Source of the DNA: Streptomyces sp. NBC_01689
GTDB taxonomy: Bacteria > Actinomycetota > Actinomycetes > Streptomycetales > Streptomycetaceae
Reading direction: 5' to 3'
Assembly (NCBI RefSeq): GCF_036250675.1
Contig: NZ_CP109592.1
Location: 1,116,001-1,180,000, forward strand
Length of the DNA stretch: 64,000 nt
Made by a program: the position numbers and the translations under genes. Positions 1 through 6,666 of this stretch are shown piece after piece. How positions within the stretch are numbered: position 1 is the first letter of the stretch; every line of letters begins with the position of its first letter. A model generated the notes under the pieces. It was given only the letters and a program-made list of their open reading frames with translations. It was not told where the DNA came from and searched no databases.

Positions 1-61
1 CATCACAGAGGAAGCGGCTGCCCTGCACGAATGGACGGCAGCGGAGCCTCGGGGGGGATGA
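1..61 (+). CDS. C-terminal end of an upstream hydrogenase-operon gene (partial)
   Basis: An open frame entering from the left edge (first whole codon at base 2) ends at TGA 59-61. Its stop overlaps the ATG of the next gene as ATGA, the classic sign of translational coupling. Only about 19 residues are visible, ending ...[10 protein letters not shown], which is too little for a family call. In group 3b hydrogenase operons the gene before the gamma subunit normally encodes the [4Fe-4S] beta subunit, so that is the inferred identity from position only. Confidence 0.5.
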   Translation, partial: ITEEAAALHEWTAAEPRGG

Positions 62-876
62 CCACCGTGCCGCCCCCGCTGCCCTATCGCGTCGCCGCCA
101 CCTGGGCCGAGACCGCCGACACCCGGTCGATCGAGCTGGTACCGACCGGGGAGGCACTCGCCCCCTTCGCACCGGGACAATTCGCGATGATCTACGCGTT
201 CGGGGTCGGCGAGGTGCCCATCTCCGCCAGTGCCCTGCGCGGCCGCCACGGGGGTCTTGTGCACACCGTGCGCGCGGTGGGCGCGGTCTCGACCGCGCTG
301 TACCGGCTGCGCCCGGGTGACAGCGTCGGACTCAGCGGGCCGTACGGCACCGGCTGGGACCTCGAAGCGGCAGCCGGACACGACGTTCTGGTGGTCGCCG
401 GCGGCATCGGCCTGGCTCCGCTGCGGCCGGTCGTGCACACGGTCCTGGATCGGCCGGCGGACTACGGCCGGCTCACCGTCCTGGTGGGCGCCCGCACCCC
501 CGCCGACATTGTCTTCCAGGACGAGATCGAGAGCTGGCGCGGCCCGGCCCAGGTCGAGGTGACCGTCGACCGCCCCGGTCCGGGCTGGCAGCGCGCGGTG
601 GGCGTCGTCACCACGCTTCTGGACCGTCTCGCCCTGCGTCCCGAACGGACGTGCGCACTGGTGTGCGGACCCGAGGTGATGATGCGGCACACCGCACGCG
701 ATCTCGTGACCCGCGGGCTGGTCCCGCACCGCGTCCAGGTGTCCCTGGAACGGAACATGCACTGCGCCACCGGCCACTGCGGCCACTGCCAGCTCGGCCC
801 GCTCCTGCTGTGCCGGGACGGCCCGGTCGTCGGCTACGTCCGTGTGGTAGATCTGCTCCTCGTGAGGGAGTTGTGA
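58..876 (+). CDS. [NiFe]-hydrogenase gamma subunit, FAD/NAD(P)-binding with 2Fe-2S site
   Basis: Cytosolic diaphorase subunit that passes electrons between NAD(P)H and the hydrogenase iron-sulfur chain. The 272-residue product has an N-terminal ferredoxin-reductase-type FAD barrel (PGQF near residue 40, then GVGEVPIS, characteristic of sulfhydrogenase gamma chains). A nucleotide-binding domain follows with [13 protein letters not shown] near 114. The C-terminus carries a C-x4-C-x2-C-x7-C 2Fe-2S motif (Cys 236, 241, 244, 252), as in dihydroorotate dehydrogenase electron-transfer subunits. The ATG at 58 was chosen over the longer frame from 31 because it overlaps the preceding stop (ATGA). The small-subunit gene starts 1 base after this stop. 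A group 3b (HydG/HyhG-like) assignment fits best; the general family is secure, the exact subgroup less so. Confidence 0.88.
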   Translation: MTTVPPPLPYRVAATWAETADTRSIELVPTGEALAPFAPGQFAMIYAFGVGEVPISASALRGRHGGLVHTVRAVGAVSTALYRLRPGDSVGLSGPYGTGWDLEAAAGHDVLVVAGGIGLAPLRPVVHTVLDRPADYGRLTVLVGARTPADIVFQDEIESWRGPAQVEVTVDRPGPGWQRAVGVVTTLLDRLALRPERTCALVCGPEVMMRHTARDLVTRGLVPHRVQVSLERNMHCATGHCGHCQLGPLLLCRDGPVVGYVRVVDLLLVREL

Positions 877-877
877 C

Positions 878-1726
878 ATGGTCACCGACCTCGGCCCGGT
901 CATTCGTACACGGCCGACACTCGCGGTGTGGAAGTTCGCTTCGTGCGACGGCTGTCAGCTGACCCTCCTGGACTGTGAGGACGAACTCCTCGGCCTCACC
1001 GAACGCGTCCGGATCGACCACTTCGTGGAGATGACACCGGCCGAGGGCGCAGACCGGGAGCGTGCCCGGCCGGCGGGCCGAGGGCCCTACGACCTGTCCC
1101 TGGTCGAGGGGTCGATCACCACCGCCGAGGACGCCGTGCGGATCCAGCACGTCCGCCGCATCTCCCGGTACCTGGTGACGATCGGAGCCTGCGCCACTGC
1201 GGGCGGCATTCAGGCACTGCGCAACTTCGCCGACGTCGACGACTTCCTCGCCGCCGTCTACGCCCAGCCGCAGTACATCGCCACCCTGGAGACCTCGACA
1301 CCGATCTCGGCCCACGTGCCGGTCGACTTCGAACTGCGGGGGTGCCCCATCGACCGCCGCCAGCTTCTCGAAGTCATCAACGCCTACCTGGCCGGTCGCA
1401 AACCCCAGATCTCGAACCACAGTGTCTGCTTCGAGTGCAAAAGGCGCGGCACCACCTGCATCACCGTGGCCCACGGCACCCCCTGTCTCGGCCCGGTCAC
1501 ACACGCCGGCTGCGGTGCCATCTGCCCCGCCTACGGACGAGGCTGCTACGGCTGCTTCGGACCGTCGAGCAAGCCCAATCTGCGCTCCATGATCGCGCAA
1601 CTGCGCCACGACGGGATGAGTGAGCGGGACATCCAGCGTGTCTTCCGCACCTTCAACGCCGCGTCGCCGGAATATGCCCCCGTACCCGACCTCGCGGCCG
1701 AGGAGCAGCAGAGCCCTCCGGCCTGA
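878..1726 (+). CDS. [NiFe]-hydrogenase small (delta) subunit
   Basis: Iron-sulfur electron-transfer subunit that pairs with the large subunit (NADH:quinone oxidoreductase 20-kDa superfamily). The 282-residue product has the proximal-cluster cysteines in [10 protein letters not shown] (Cys23, Cys26), [10 protein letters not shown] (Cys105) and LRGCPID (Cys156). A C-terminal block with eight more cysteines (184, 187, 194, 203, 212, 216, 223, 226) can hold two further [4Fe-4S] clusters. There is no Tat signal, so it is cytosolic, unlike uptake hydrogenases of groups 1 and 2. The gene lies in the gamma-delta-alpha order typical of group 3b bidirectional enzymes. All expected cysteines are present, so it looks functional. 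Confidence 0.92.
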   Translation: MVTDLGPVIRTRPTLAVWKFASCDGCQLTLLDCEDELLGLTERVRIDHFVEMTPAEGADRERARPAGRGPYDLSLVEGSITTAEDAVRIQHVRRISRYLVTIGACATAGGIQALRNFADVDDFLAAVYAQPQYIATLETSTPISAHVPVDFELRGCPIDRRQLLEVINAYLAGRKPQISNHSVCFECKRRGTTCITVAHGTPCLGPVTHAGCGAICPAYGRGCYGCFGPSSKPNLRSMIAQLRHDGMSERDIQRVFRTFNAASPEYAPVPDLAAEEQQSPPA

Positions 1727-1750
1727 AGGCCCCCCGCCCGGAAGGCGCGC

Positions 1751-3097
1751 ATGAACGATCGCGGAACACGCGTCCTGCGACTGGACGCGCTGGCCAGGGT
1801 GGAAGGCGAGGCCGCCCTCCACCTTCGCGTCAAGGGTGACACGGTCGCCGAGACGCGGCTGCGCATCTATGAACCGCCCCGCTTCTTCGAGGCTTTCCTG
1901 ACCGGCCGCGGCCACACCGAGCCTCCCGACATCACCGCCCGGATTTGCGGTATCTGCCCGGTCGCCTATCAGATGAGCGCCTGCCGGGCGATCGAGAACG
2001 CCTGCGGGGTCACGGTGGACGGCCCCCTCGCGGAACTCCGGCGCCTGCTGTACTGCGGCGAGTGGATCGAGAGCCACACTCTGCACATCTACCTGCTGCA
2101 TGCCCCGGACTTCCTGGGGCGTGCCGACGTCGTGGAGCTCGCCCGCGACCAGCGAGCCGCCGTCGAACGCGGTCTGAGGCTCAAACAGGCCGGCAACGCG
2201 ATCGTCGAACAGCTTGGCGGCCGCCCCGTCCATCCGGTCAACGTCAGGGTGGGCGGCTTCTACCGGACTCCGGGGCGGGAGGAGCTGCGTCCGTTGGCCG
2301 AACGGCTGCGGCAGGCCCGGGAGGACGCGCTGGAATCCGTCCGCTGGGCGGCCGCGTTCGACTTCCCCGACGCCGTGTGCGACCACGACCTGTTAGCACT
2401 GCGCGACCCCGGCCGCTACGCGATCGACTCCGGAACACCGGCGGTCATGGCCGCTCAAGGCCAAGACCCGGCGCTGCGCGAGTTCCCCCTGGCCGACTTC
2501 GAACAGCACGTCCAGGAAGGGCAGGTACCGCACTCCACGGCTCGCACGGCCGCACTCGACGGCCGCCGCTACCTGACCGGGCCGCTGGCCCGCTACGCGA
2601 TCAACGGCCGTTGGCTCCACCCCGTGGCCGCCGAGGCGGCGCGCGACGCCGGCCTGGGCGACCCGTTGACCGGTGCCGTCTGCGACAACCCCTTCCGCAG
2701 CATCGTCGTACGCGCCGTGGAAGTGGTGCAGGCCATCGAGGAAGCCCTGCGGATCATCGGCGGATACGAACGACCTCCCCGACCGGCCGTCGAGGTGCCG
2801 CCGCGCCAGGCTTCCGGCACCGGGGCCACCGAGGCGCCCCGGGGCCTGCTGTACCACCGCTATGCCCTCACCGAGGACGGCACGATCACCGAGGCCCGTA
2901 TCGTCCCGCCCACGGCCCAGAACCAGACGGCCATTGAGGAAGACGTGCGCAAGGCGGTCCAGGCGCGCCTGGAGACAGCCGGGCCCGCCGCTGACGACGA
3001 GGAGCTCACCCATCTGTGCGAACGGGCCATCCGCAACCACGACCCCTGTATCTCCTGCGCCGCCCACTTCCTCGACGTGACCGTGGAGCACACATGA
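1751..3097 (+). CDS. [NiFe]-hydrogenase large (alpha) catalytic subunit
   Basis: Catalytic subunit carrying the NiFe(CN)2CO centre for reversible H2 oxidation and proton reduction. The 448-residue product has the N-terminal metal motif RICGICPVAY (Cys66, Cys69) and the C-terminal motif DPCISCAAH (Cys433, Cys436). The histidine usual at the end of the first motif is replaced by Tyr73. The last nine residues after His439 (FLDVTVEHT) match the peptide removed by a maturation protease once nickel is inserted. That protease is encoded next, overlapping by ATGA. The start at 1751 lies 24 bases after the small-subunit stop. The enzyme is best placed with NAD(P)-linked group 3b hydrogenases, which in Mycobacterium smegmatis (Hyd3) are induced by hypoxia through DosR. 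Confidence 0.92.
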   Translation: MNDRGTRVLRLDALARVEGEAALHLRVKGDTVAETRLRIYEPPRFFEAFLTGRGHTEPPDITARICGICPVAYQMSACRAIENACGVTVDGPLAELRRLLYCGEWIESHTLHIYLLHAPDFLGRADVVELARDQRAAVERGLRLKQAGNAIVEQLGGRPVHPVNVRVGGFYRTPGREELRPLAERLRQAREDALESVRWAAAFDFPDAVCDHDLLALRDPGRYAIDSGTPAVMAAQGQDPALREFPLADFEQHVQEGQVPHSTARTAALDGRRYLTGPLARYAINGRWLHPVAAEAARDAGLGDPLTGAVCDNPFRSIVVRAVEVVQAIEEALRIIGGYERPPRPAVEVPPRQASGTGATEAPRGLLYHRYALTEDGTITEARIVPPTAQNQTAIEEDVRKAVQARLETAGPAADDEELTHLCERAIRNHDPCISCAAHFLDVTVEHT

Positions 3098-3573
3098 GCC
3101 GCCGGGTCGTGGTGATCGGCGTGGGCAATCCCCTACGCGGCGACGACGGCGTCGGCCCGGCTGCGGTGGAGGCGTTGCGGGGCCGTGTCCCGGACGGAAC
3201 CGTCCTCACGGTCAGTGACGGCGAACCTGCACGCATGCTCGATGTGTGGCGCGGCGCGGACACGGTGGTCGTGGTGGAAGCCCTCCGCGCACGGCCGGCC
3301 CGGCCCGGGGAGTTGCACACCCTCACGGCGGCGGACGCGGCCTCCCAGACAGCAGCTACTGCGAGCACCCATGCGCTCGGCCTCGGGGAGTGCCTTGCCC
3401 TGGCGGAGGCACTCGGGCAGCTGCCGCAGAGGCTCGTGGTGCACGCCGTGGAGGTGGCGGACGTCGAACTCGGTGCGCCCCTGAGTGAAGCAGTGCGGTC
3501 GGCGCTCCCTGAACTGATCGACCGGGTCGCCGCGTCCGTTCGGCAGGGACACGGAGCGAACCACGAGCAGTAG
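3094..3573 (+). CDS. Hydrogenase maturation endopeptidase (HybD/HycI family, M52)
   Basis: Nickel-dependent endopeptidase that trims the C-terminal tail of the large subunit to complete active-site assembly. The 159-residue product begins VVVIGVGNPLRGDDGVGPA, the GxGNxLxxDDGxG signature of M52 proteases, and keeps a conserved histidine in STHALGLGECL. The usual VVDA strand reads VVEA here. The start was set at 3094, which overlaps the alpha-subunit TGA (ATGA); an upstream extension of the frame to 3016 lies inside the hydrogenase gene and is not protein-like. This is the last gene of the hydrogenase operon. A broken second copy of such a protease occurs at 32472. Confidence 0.9.
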   Translation: MSRRVVVIGVGNPLRGDDGVGPAAVEALRGRVPDGTVLTVSDGEPARMLDVWRGADTVVVVEALRARPARPGELHTLTAADAASQTAATASTHALGLGECLALAEALGQLPQRLVVHAVEVADVELGAPLSEAVRSALPELIDRVAASVRQGHGANHEQ

Positions 3574-3574
3574 G

Positions 3575-3588
3575 GGGCCGATGGTCCT
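3575..3588 (+). promoter_or_regulatory. DosR-box-like palindrome upstream of USP gene
   Basis: The sequence GGGCC-GATG-GTCCT has two inward half-sites separated by four bases, the geometry of the mycobacterial DosR core (GGGAC-N4-GTCCC). It starts just after the protease stop, about 110 bases before the USP start at 3696. It differs from the site at 12245 at only two positions. Function is inferred. Confidence 0.55.
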
Positions 3589-3695
3589 TCTGCGCGAGCC
3601 GAAGCGCCCTCGCGACTACCGACACGGAGTGGGAAGGTGAAGTTCACCCCCAATGCCGCACACTGTCGGCGGCTCCATGAAAGGCAGTGGGGACA

Positions 3696-4571
3696 ATGAC
3701 ACTTCCCATGGTGGTGGGGGTGGACGGATCGGACTCGTCCCTGCTGGCGGTCGACTGGGCCGTGGACGAAGCCGCGCGTCATGGTGTTTCGCTCAGGCTG
3801 GTGTACGCCTCCTTGTGGGCGCGCTACGAGGCGGATCTTCCCTCGGTGGACCTGAGGCGACCCTCCGAGCAGGTGCTGGCCGAGCACATCGTGGCCGCTG
3901 CGGCCGATCGGGCCGAACGGCGCAACCCGGATGTGAAGGTCACCACCGACATCGTTCCGGAGGACGCTGCGGCCGCTCTCGTGAGCGCGGGCGACCGTGC
4001 GTTCGCGCTGGTGACGGGTTCGCGTGGCCGTGGTGAGCTCGAGGGGCTGCTGCTCGGGTCGGTCGGTCTCGGCGTGTCCGCCCGGGCGCACTGTCCGGTC
4101 TTCGTGGTCCGGGGTGATGGCGTGGGCCTGGCGGGTGAGCACGAGCGGATCCTGCTCGGCCTGGGCGAATCGGACACGACTGCGGAGGCTGTGCGTTTCG
4201 CCTTCCGCGAGGCCGAGGTGCGAGGGTGCGTCCTCGACGTCGTACGGGCCTGGCGCAGGCCTGCCTACGACAGACACGGTGACCGGTTGCAGCGCGGCGG
4301 ACAGGCGGACACGTACGAGGAGAACGCCTCCGTCGTGCTCGACGCTCTTCTCAAGGCGGCGAGCGCCGAGCATCCGCATGTCCGGACGCGCCCGTCGGCC
4401 GTCGAAGGACCGGCCGGCAAGATCCTCGTGGACCGGTCGGCGGCCGCGGATCTCGTGATCGTCGGGGCACACCGTAGGACGGGTCACTTCGGATTCCAGC
4501 TCGGCTGCGTGAGCCATGCGCTGCTGCACCATGCTCAGTGTCCGGTCGCGGTCGTGCCCGAACGGCAGTGA
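3696..4571 (+). CDS. Tandem-domain universal stress protein
   Basis: Cytosolic stress protein of 291 residues with two UspA domains. Domain 1 begins MVVGVDGSDSSLLAVDWA and has the ATP-binding loop TGSRGRGELEGLLLGSV. Domain 2 ends with the looser GAHRRTGHFGFQLG loop and LLHHAQCPVAVVP, so it may bind nucleotide less well. ATG 3696 was chosen over GTG 3687 because a GTGGGG ribosome-binding stretch sits just upstream of it. It is a monocistronic-looking unit preceded by a DosR-box-like site. Tandem USPs of this type are hallmark members of the DosR regulon in mycobacteria; the biochemical role is unknown. Confidence 0.85.
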   Translation: MTLPMVVGVDGSDSSLLAVDWAVDEAARHGVSLRLVYASLWARYEADLPSVDLRRPSEQVLAEHIVAAAADRAERRNPDVKVTTDIVPEDAAAALVSAGDRAFALVTGSRGRGELEGLLLGSVGLGVSARAHCPVFVVRGDGVGLAGEHERILLGLGESDTTAEAVRFAFREAEVRGCVLDVVRAWRRPAYDRHGDRLQRGGQADTYEENASVVLDALLKAASAEHPHVRTRPSAVEGPAGKILVDRSAAADLVIVGAHRRTGHFGFQLGCVSHALLHHAQCPVAVVPERQ

Positions 4572-4880
4572 CTGTGCTCCTAGGCATGCCTGCCGGTCCA
4601 CAGTTGTCGGGGGGCGCCATCTGCGCCAGGCTCTCAGCCGAACAGATCGCGCACCCTGATGGTCTCGACGTGTCGCCACGTGCCGTCGGGCACCAGCATC
4701 CGTGGGAACGCGTGGAGCCCTGGCTGGGTCACGCGCCACGGTTGCTGACGGCACGCCGCCCCCGTCGCCCCGTCATGCCGCCGGCTGCTCATCTGTAGCG
4801 GTGCGGCGATGGGTCCCGCAGCGTGGAGAGCAGGGGCGGGCCGGCCCCGTGGGCTCAGACACCGAAGGAGAGTGGGACGC
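4572..4880. other. Intergenic region with a possible minus-strand gene scrap
   Basis: No complete gene is supported. On the minus strand, about 4634-4740 translates to a protein-like stretch (GLHAFPRMLVPDGTWRHVETIR...) ending in a stop, preceded by unconvincing sequence. This may be the 3' scrap of a lost gene. A weak DosR-box-like sequence is described separately at 4834. Confidence 0.35.
4834..4847 (+). promoter_or_regulatory. Weak DosR-box-like sequence upstream of USP
   Basis: GGGCG-GGCC-GGCCC fits the half-site spacing with one mismatch in the left arm. It ends 33 bases before the USP start at 4881. Such strings arise easily in GC-rich DNA, so this is the least certain site of the set. 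Confidence 0.25.
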
Positions 4881-5324
4881 ATGGACACGGATGTCTCGGA
4901 GCCGCGGGTGGTGGTCGGCGTCGACGGGTCGCAGTCCTCGTACGAGGCCCTGCGCTGGGCCGTGCGCTACGCCGGGCTGGTCGGCGGCACCGTGGAAGCG
5001 GTCGCGGTGTGGGAGCTGCCGGGCCTGTACGGCTGGTCGGGGCCCGCCGTGGACATGGACGTCGACGAGGAAGAGACCCTGCAGAAGATGAGCCAGGAGC
5101 TGGCCGACGTGCTCGGCGCGGAGGCCGCGGGCTCGGTGCGGAGCCACGTGGTGCACGGCAACGCCGCCGACGTCCTGCTGCGGGCCGCCGAGGGAGCCGA
5201 GGTCCTAGTGGTGGGCAGCCGGGGCAGGGGCGGGTTCGCTCGTGCCCTTCTCGGCTCCGTCAGTCAGCATGTGTCGCAGCATGCGAGCTGCCCGGTCGTG
5301 ATCGTGCGTTCCCAGAAGCAGTGA
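4881..5324 (+). CDS. Single-domain universal stress protein
   Basis: A 147-residue UspA protein. It begins VVVGVDGSQSSYEALRWAV and ends with the complete ATP-binding signature VVGSRGRGGFARALLGSVSQHV followed by SCPVVIV, so nucleotide binding is expected. ATG 4881 follows an AAGGAGA ribosome-binding site; the longer frame from 4809 has no good start signal. It converges with the TrkA gene ending at 5354. It belongs with the other USPs of the island as a probable hypoxia or stress response protein; the exact role is unknown. Confidence 0.85.
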   Translation: MDTDVSEPRVVVGVDGSQSSYEALRWAVRYAGLVGGTVEAVAVWELPGLYGWSGPAVDMDVDEEETLQKMSQELADVLGAEAAGSVRSHVVHGNAADVLLRAAEGAEVLVVGSRGRGGFARALLGSVSQHVSQHASCPVVIVRSQKQ

Positions 5325-5353
5325 CCCGAGGCCGGGGCCAGTGTGGGGCCACT

Positions 5354-6010
5354 TCACTGGAATGCCGCGTGAATCTCCTGCTCGGTCGCCTCGTGTGACA
5401 CGAGCAGGAGCTCGTCGCCCGGGAGCAGCCGCACCTCGGGGCCCGGGACCGTGGGCCGGCCTTCGCGTACGACGGTGGCGACCACGGTGCCGACGGGCAG
5501 CTCGATCTCGGCCAGCCGGCGTCCCGCTGCCCGGGACTCCTCGGTGATCGCGGTCTCGATGACCTCGACGCCCGCCTTGCTCAGCCTCAGCAGCGCCACC
5601 GTGTCCGTGGCACCGGTGGCCTCCTCGATGAGGGAGATCAGGGGCGTGGCAGCGGGCACGGCCACGTCCACGCCCCACCGCCCGTCGAAGAGCCAGGCGT
5701 TCTCCTCCTCGTTGACGCGCGCGGCCACCCGCCCCACTCCGAGCTGCCTCTTGCAGAGCAGACTGATGACGAGGTTGTCCTCGTCGCGGCCGGTGGCGGC
5801 GATGACCAGGTCGCAGGCGAGGGCTCCCGCATGCTCGAGGAGCGCCGGCTCGCAGGCGTCCCCGGCTACGACGCGCACGTGCGGAAGGTCTTCGAGTTCG
5901 GCCACGCGGTCGTCGTCGTACTCGACGAGGGTGACATCGTTGCGGGCGGCGGACAGCACCTGGGCGATCTGGGTGCCGAGTCGGCCCGCGCCCGCGATCA
6001 GGACCTTCAC
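5354..6010 (-). CDS. TrkA-family RCK protein (K+ channel/transporter NAD-binding regulator)
   Basis: A 218-residue cytosolic regulatory subunit of potassium uptake or channel systems. It has an N-terminal Rossmann fold (MKVLIAGAGRLGTQIAQ, acidic residues ending the second strand at VEYDD) and a C-terminal RCK_C domain (residues about 135-218). Its start overlaps the stop of the preceding RCK gene (ATGA). It is the last gene of the seven-gene operon that begins with DUF1918 at 12162. The pair resembles CeoB/CeoC-type paired TrkA genes. No potassium-channel membrane gene is adjacent, so the pair may act on a partner elsewhere or sense NAD(H) for the island. Confidence 0.85.
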   Translation of the reverse strand: MKVLIAGAGRLGTQIAQVLSAARNDVTLVEYDDDRVAELEDLPHVRVVAGDACEPALLEHAGALACDLVIAATGRDEDNLVISLLCKRQLGVGRVAARVNEEENAWLFDGRWGVDVAVPAATPLISLIEEATGATDTVALLRLSKAGVEVIETAITEESRAAGRRLAEIELPVGTVVATVVREGRPTVPGPEVRLLPGDELLLVSHEATEQEIHAAFQ

Positions 6011-6666
6011 GTTCCCAGCTCCTTGTCGAGGAAGCCGCTCAGCCGGCCCAGCGCCGTGGCGGCCACACTGAAGGTGACCAGGTCACCGGGCTCGGCGAGG
6101 ACACCATGGGCGGGGAGCAGTGACCGACCGGCACGGGTGATCTCCACGACGCGGATCTCGCCGTCGATGTCGAACTCGGTGATCTGTCGTCCGGAGACGT
6201 AAGACGGCAGCTGGGAGCGGACGAGGAGTGTCTCGCCGTTGCCGAAGGAGACCTCGGGTGTGAGGTGCCGGTGCAGCAGCATCTGGTGGATGCGGTTGAC
6301 AGCCCAGCGGACGCTGGAGATGGTCGGGATGCCCAGTTCCCGGTAAATGTCGGCGCTGCGCGGATCATGGATGCGGGCGAGGACGATCGGGACCCGGTAC
6401 GCCTCCTTGGCGGTCCGCGCGCTGACGATGTTGCTGTTGTCCCCGGACGTGACCGCGACGAAGGCGTCCGCGTGGGCGATTCCGGCCGTCTCCAGCGCGG
6501 AGCGGCTGAAGCCGTTGCCGATGTGGAAGGTGCCGGGGAAGCCCGGTGCCAGCCTCTTCTGCGCTTTCGGCTGCCGGTCGACGAGCCGAACATCGTGGCC
6601 CTCGGCGACGAGCTGTGCGCCCAGGGTGGCCCCGACCCGGCCACAACCCGCGATGATCACTCTCAT
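6007..6666 (-). CDS. TrkA-family RCK protein, first of the pair
   Basis: A 219-residue RCK protein. The nucleotide-binding motif is MRVIIAGCGRVGATLGAQL, with Asp ending the second strand (VRLVDRQ). The middle carries the TSGDNSNIVSA segment typical of TrkA-N, and the C-terminal half is a TrkA-C domain. The gene starts directly after the stop of the P-type ATPase (ATG at 6666, TGA ending at 6667) and overlaps the second RCK gene by four bases, so all three are translationally linked. A role in coordinating ion balance with the cation ATPase under energy stress is inferred from context. Confidence 0.85.
   Translation of the reverse strand: MRVIIAGCGRVGATLGAQLVAEGHDVRLVDRQPKAQKRLAPGFPGTFHIGNGFSRSALETAGIAHADAFVAVTSGDNSNIVSARTAKEAYRVPIVLARIHDPRSADIYRELGIPTISSVRWAVNRIHQMLLHRHLTPEVSFGNGETLLVRSQLPSYVSGRQITEFDIDGEIRVVEITRAGRSLLPAHGVLAEPGDLVTFSVAATALGRLSGFLDKELGT

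Noticed and set aside
608..2386. 592-residue minus-strand open frame opposite the hydrogenase genes
   Set aside because: Antisense to well-supported hydrogenase genes, composition typical of a GC-rich shadow frame, no start signal.
4634..4888. 84-residue minus-strand frame
   Set aside because: Only the last 30 or so residues look protein-like; noted as a scrap in the intergenic entry rather than called as a gene.
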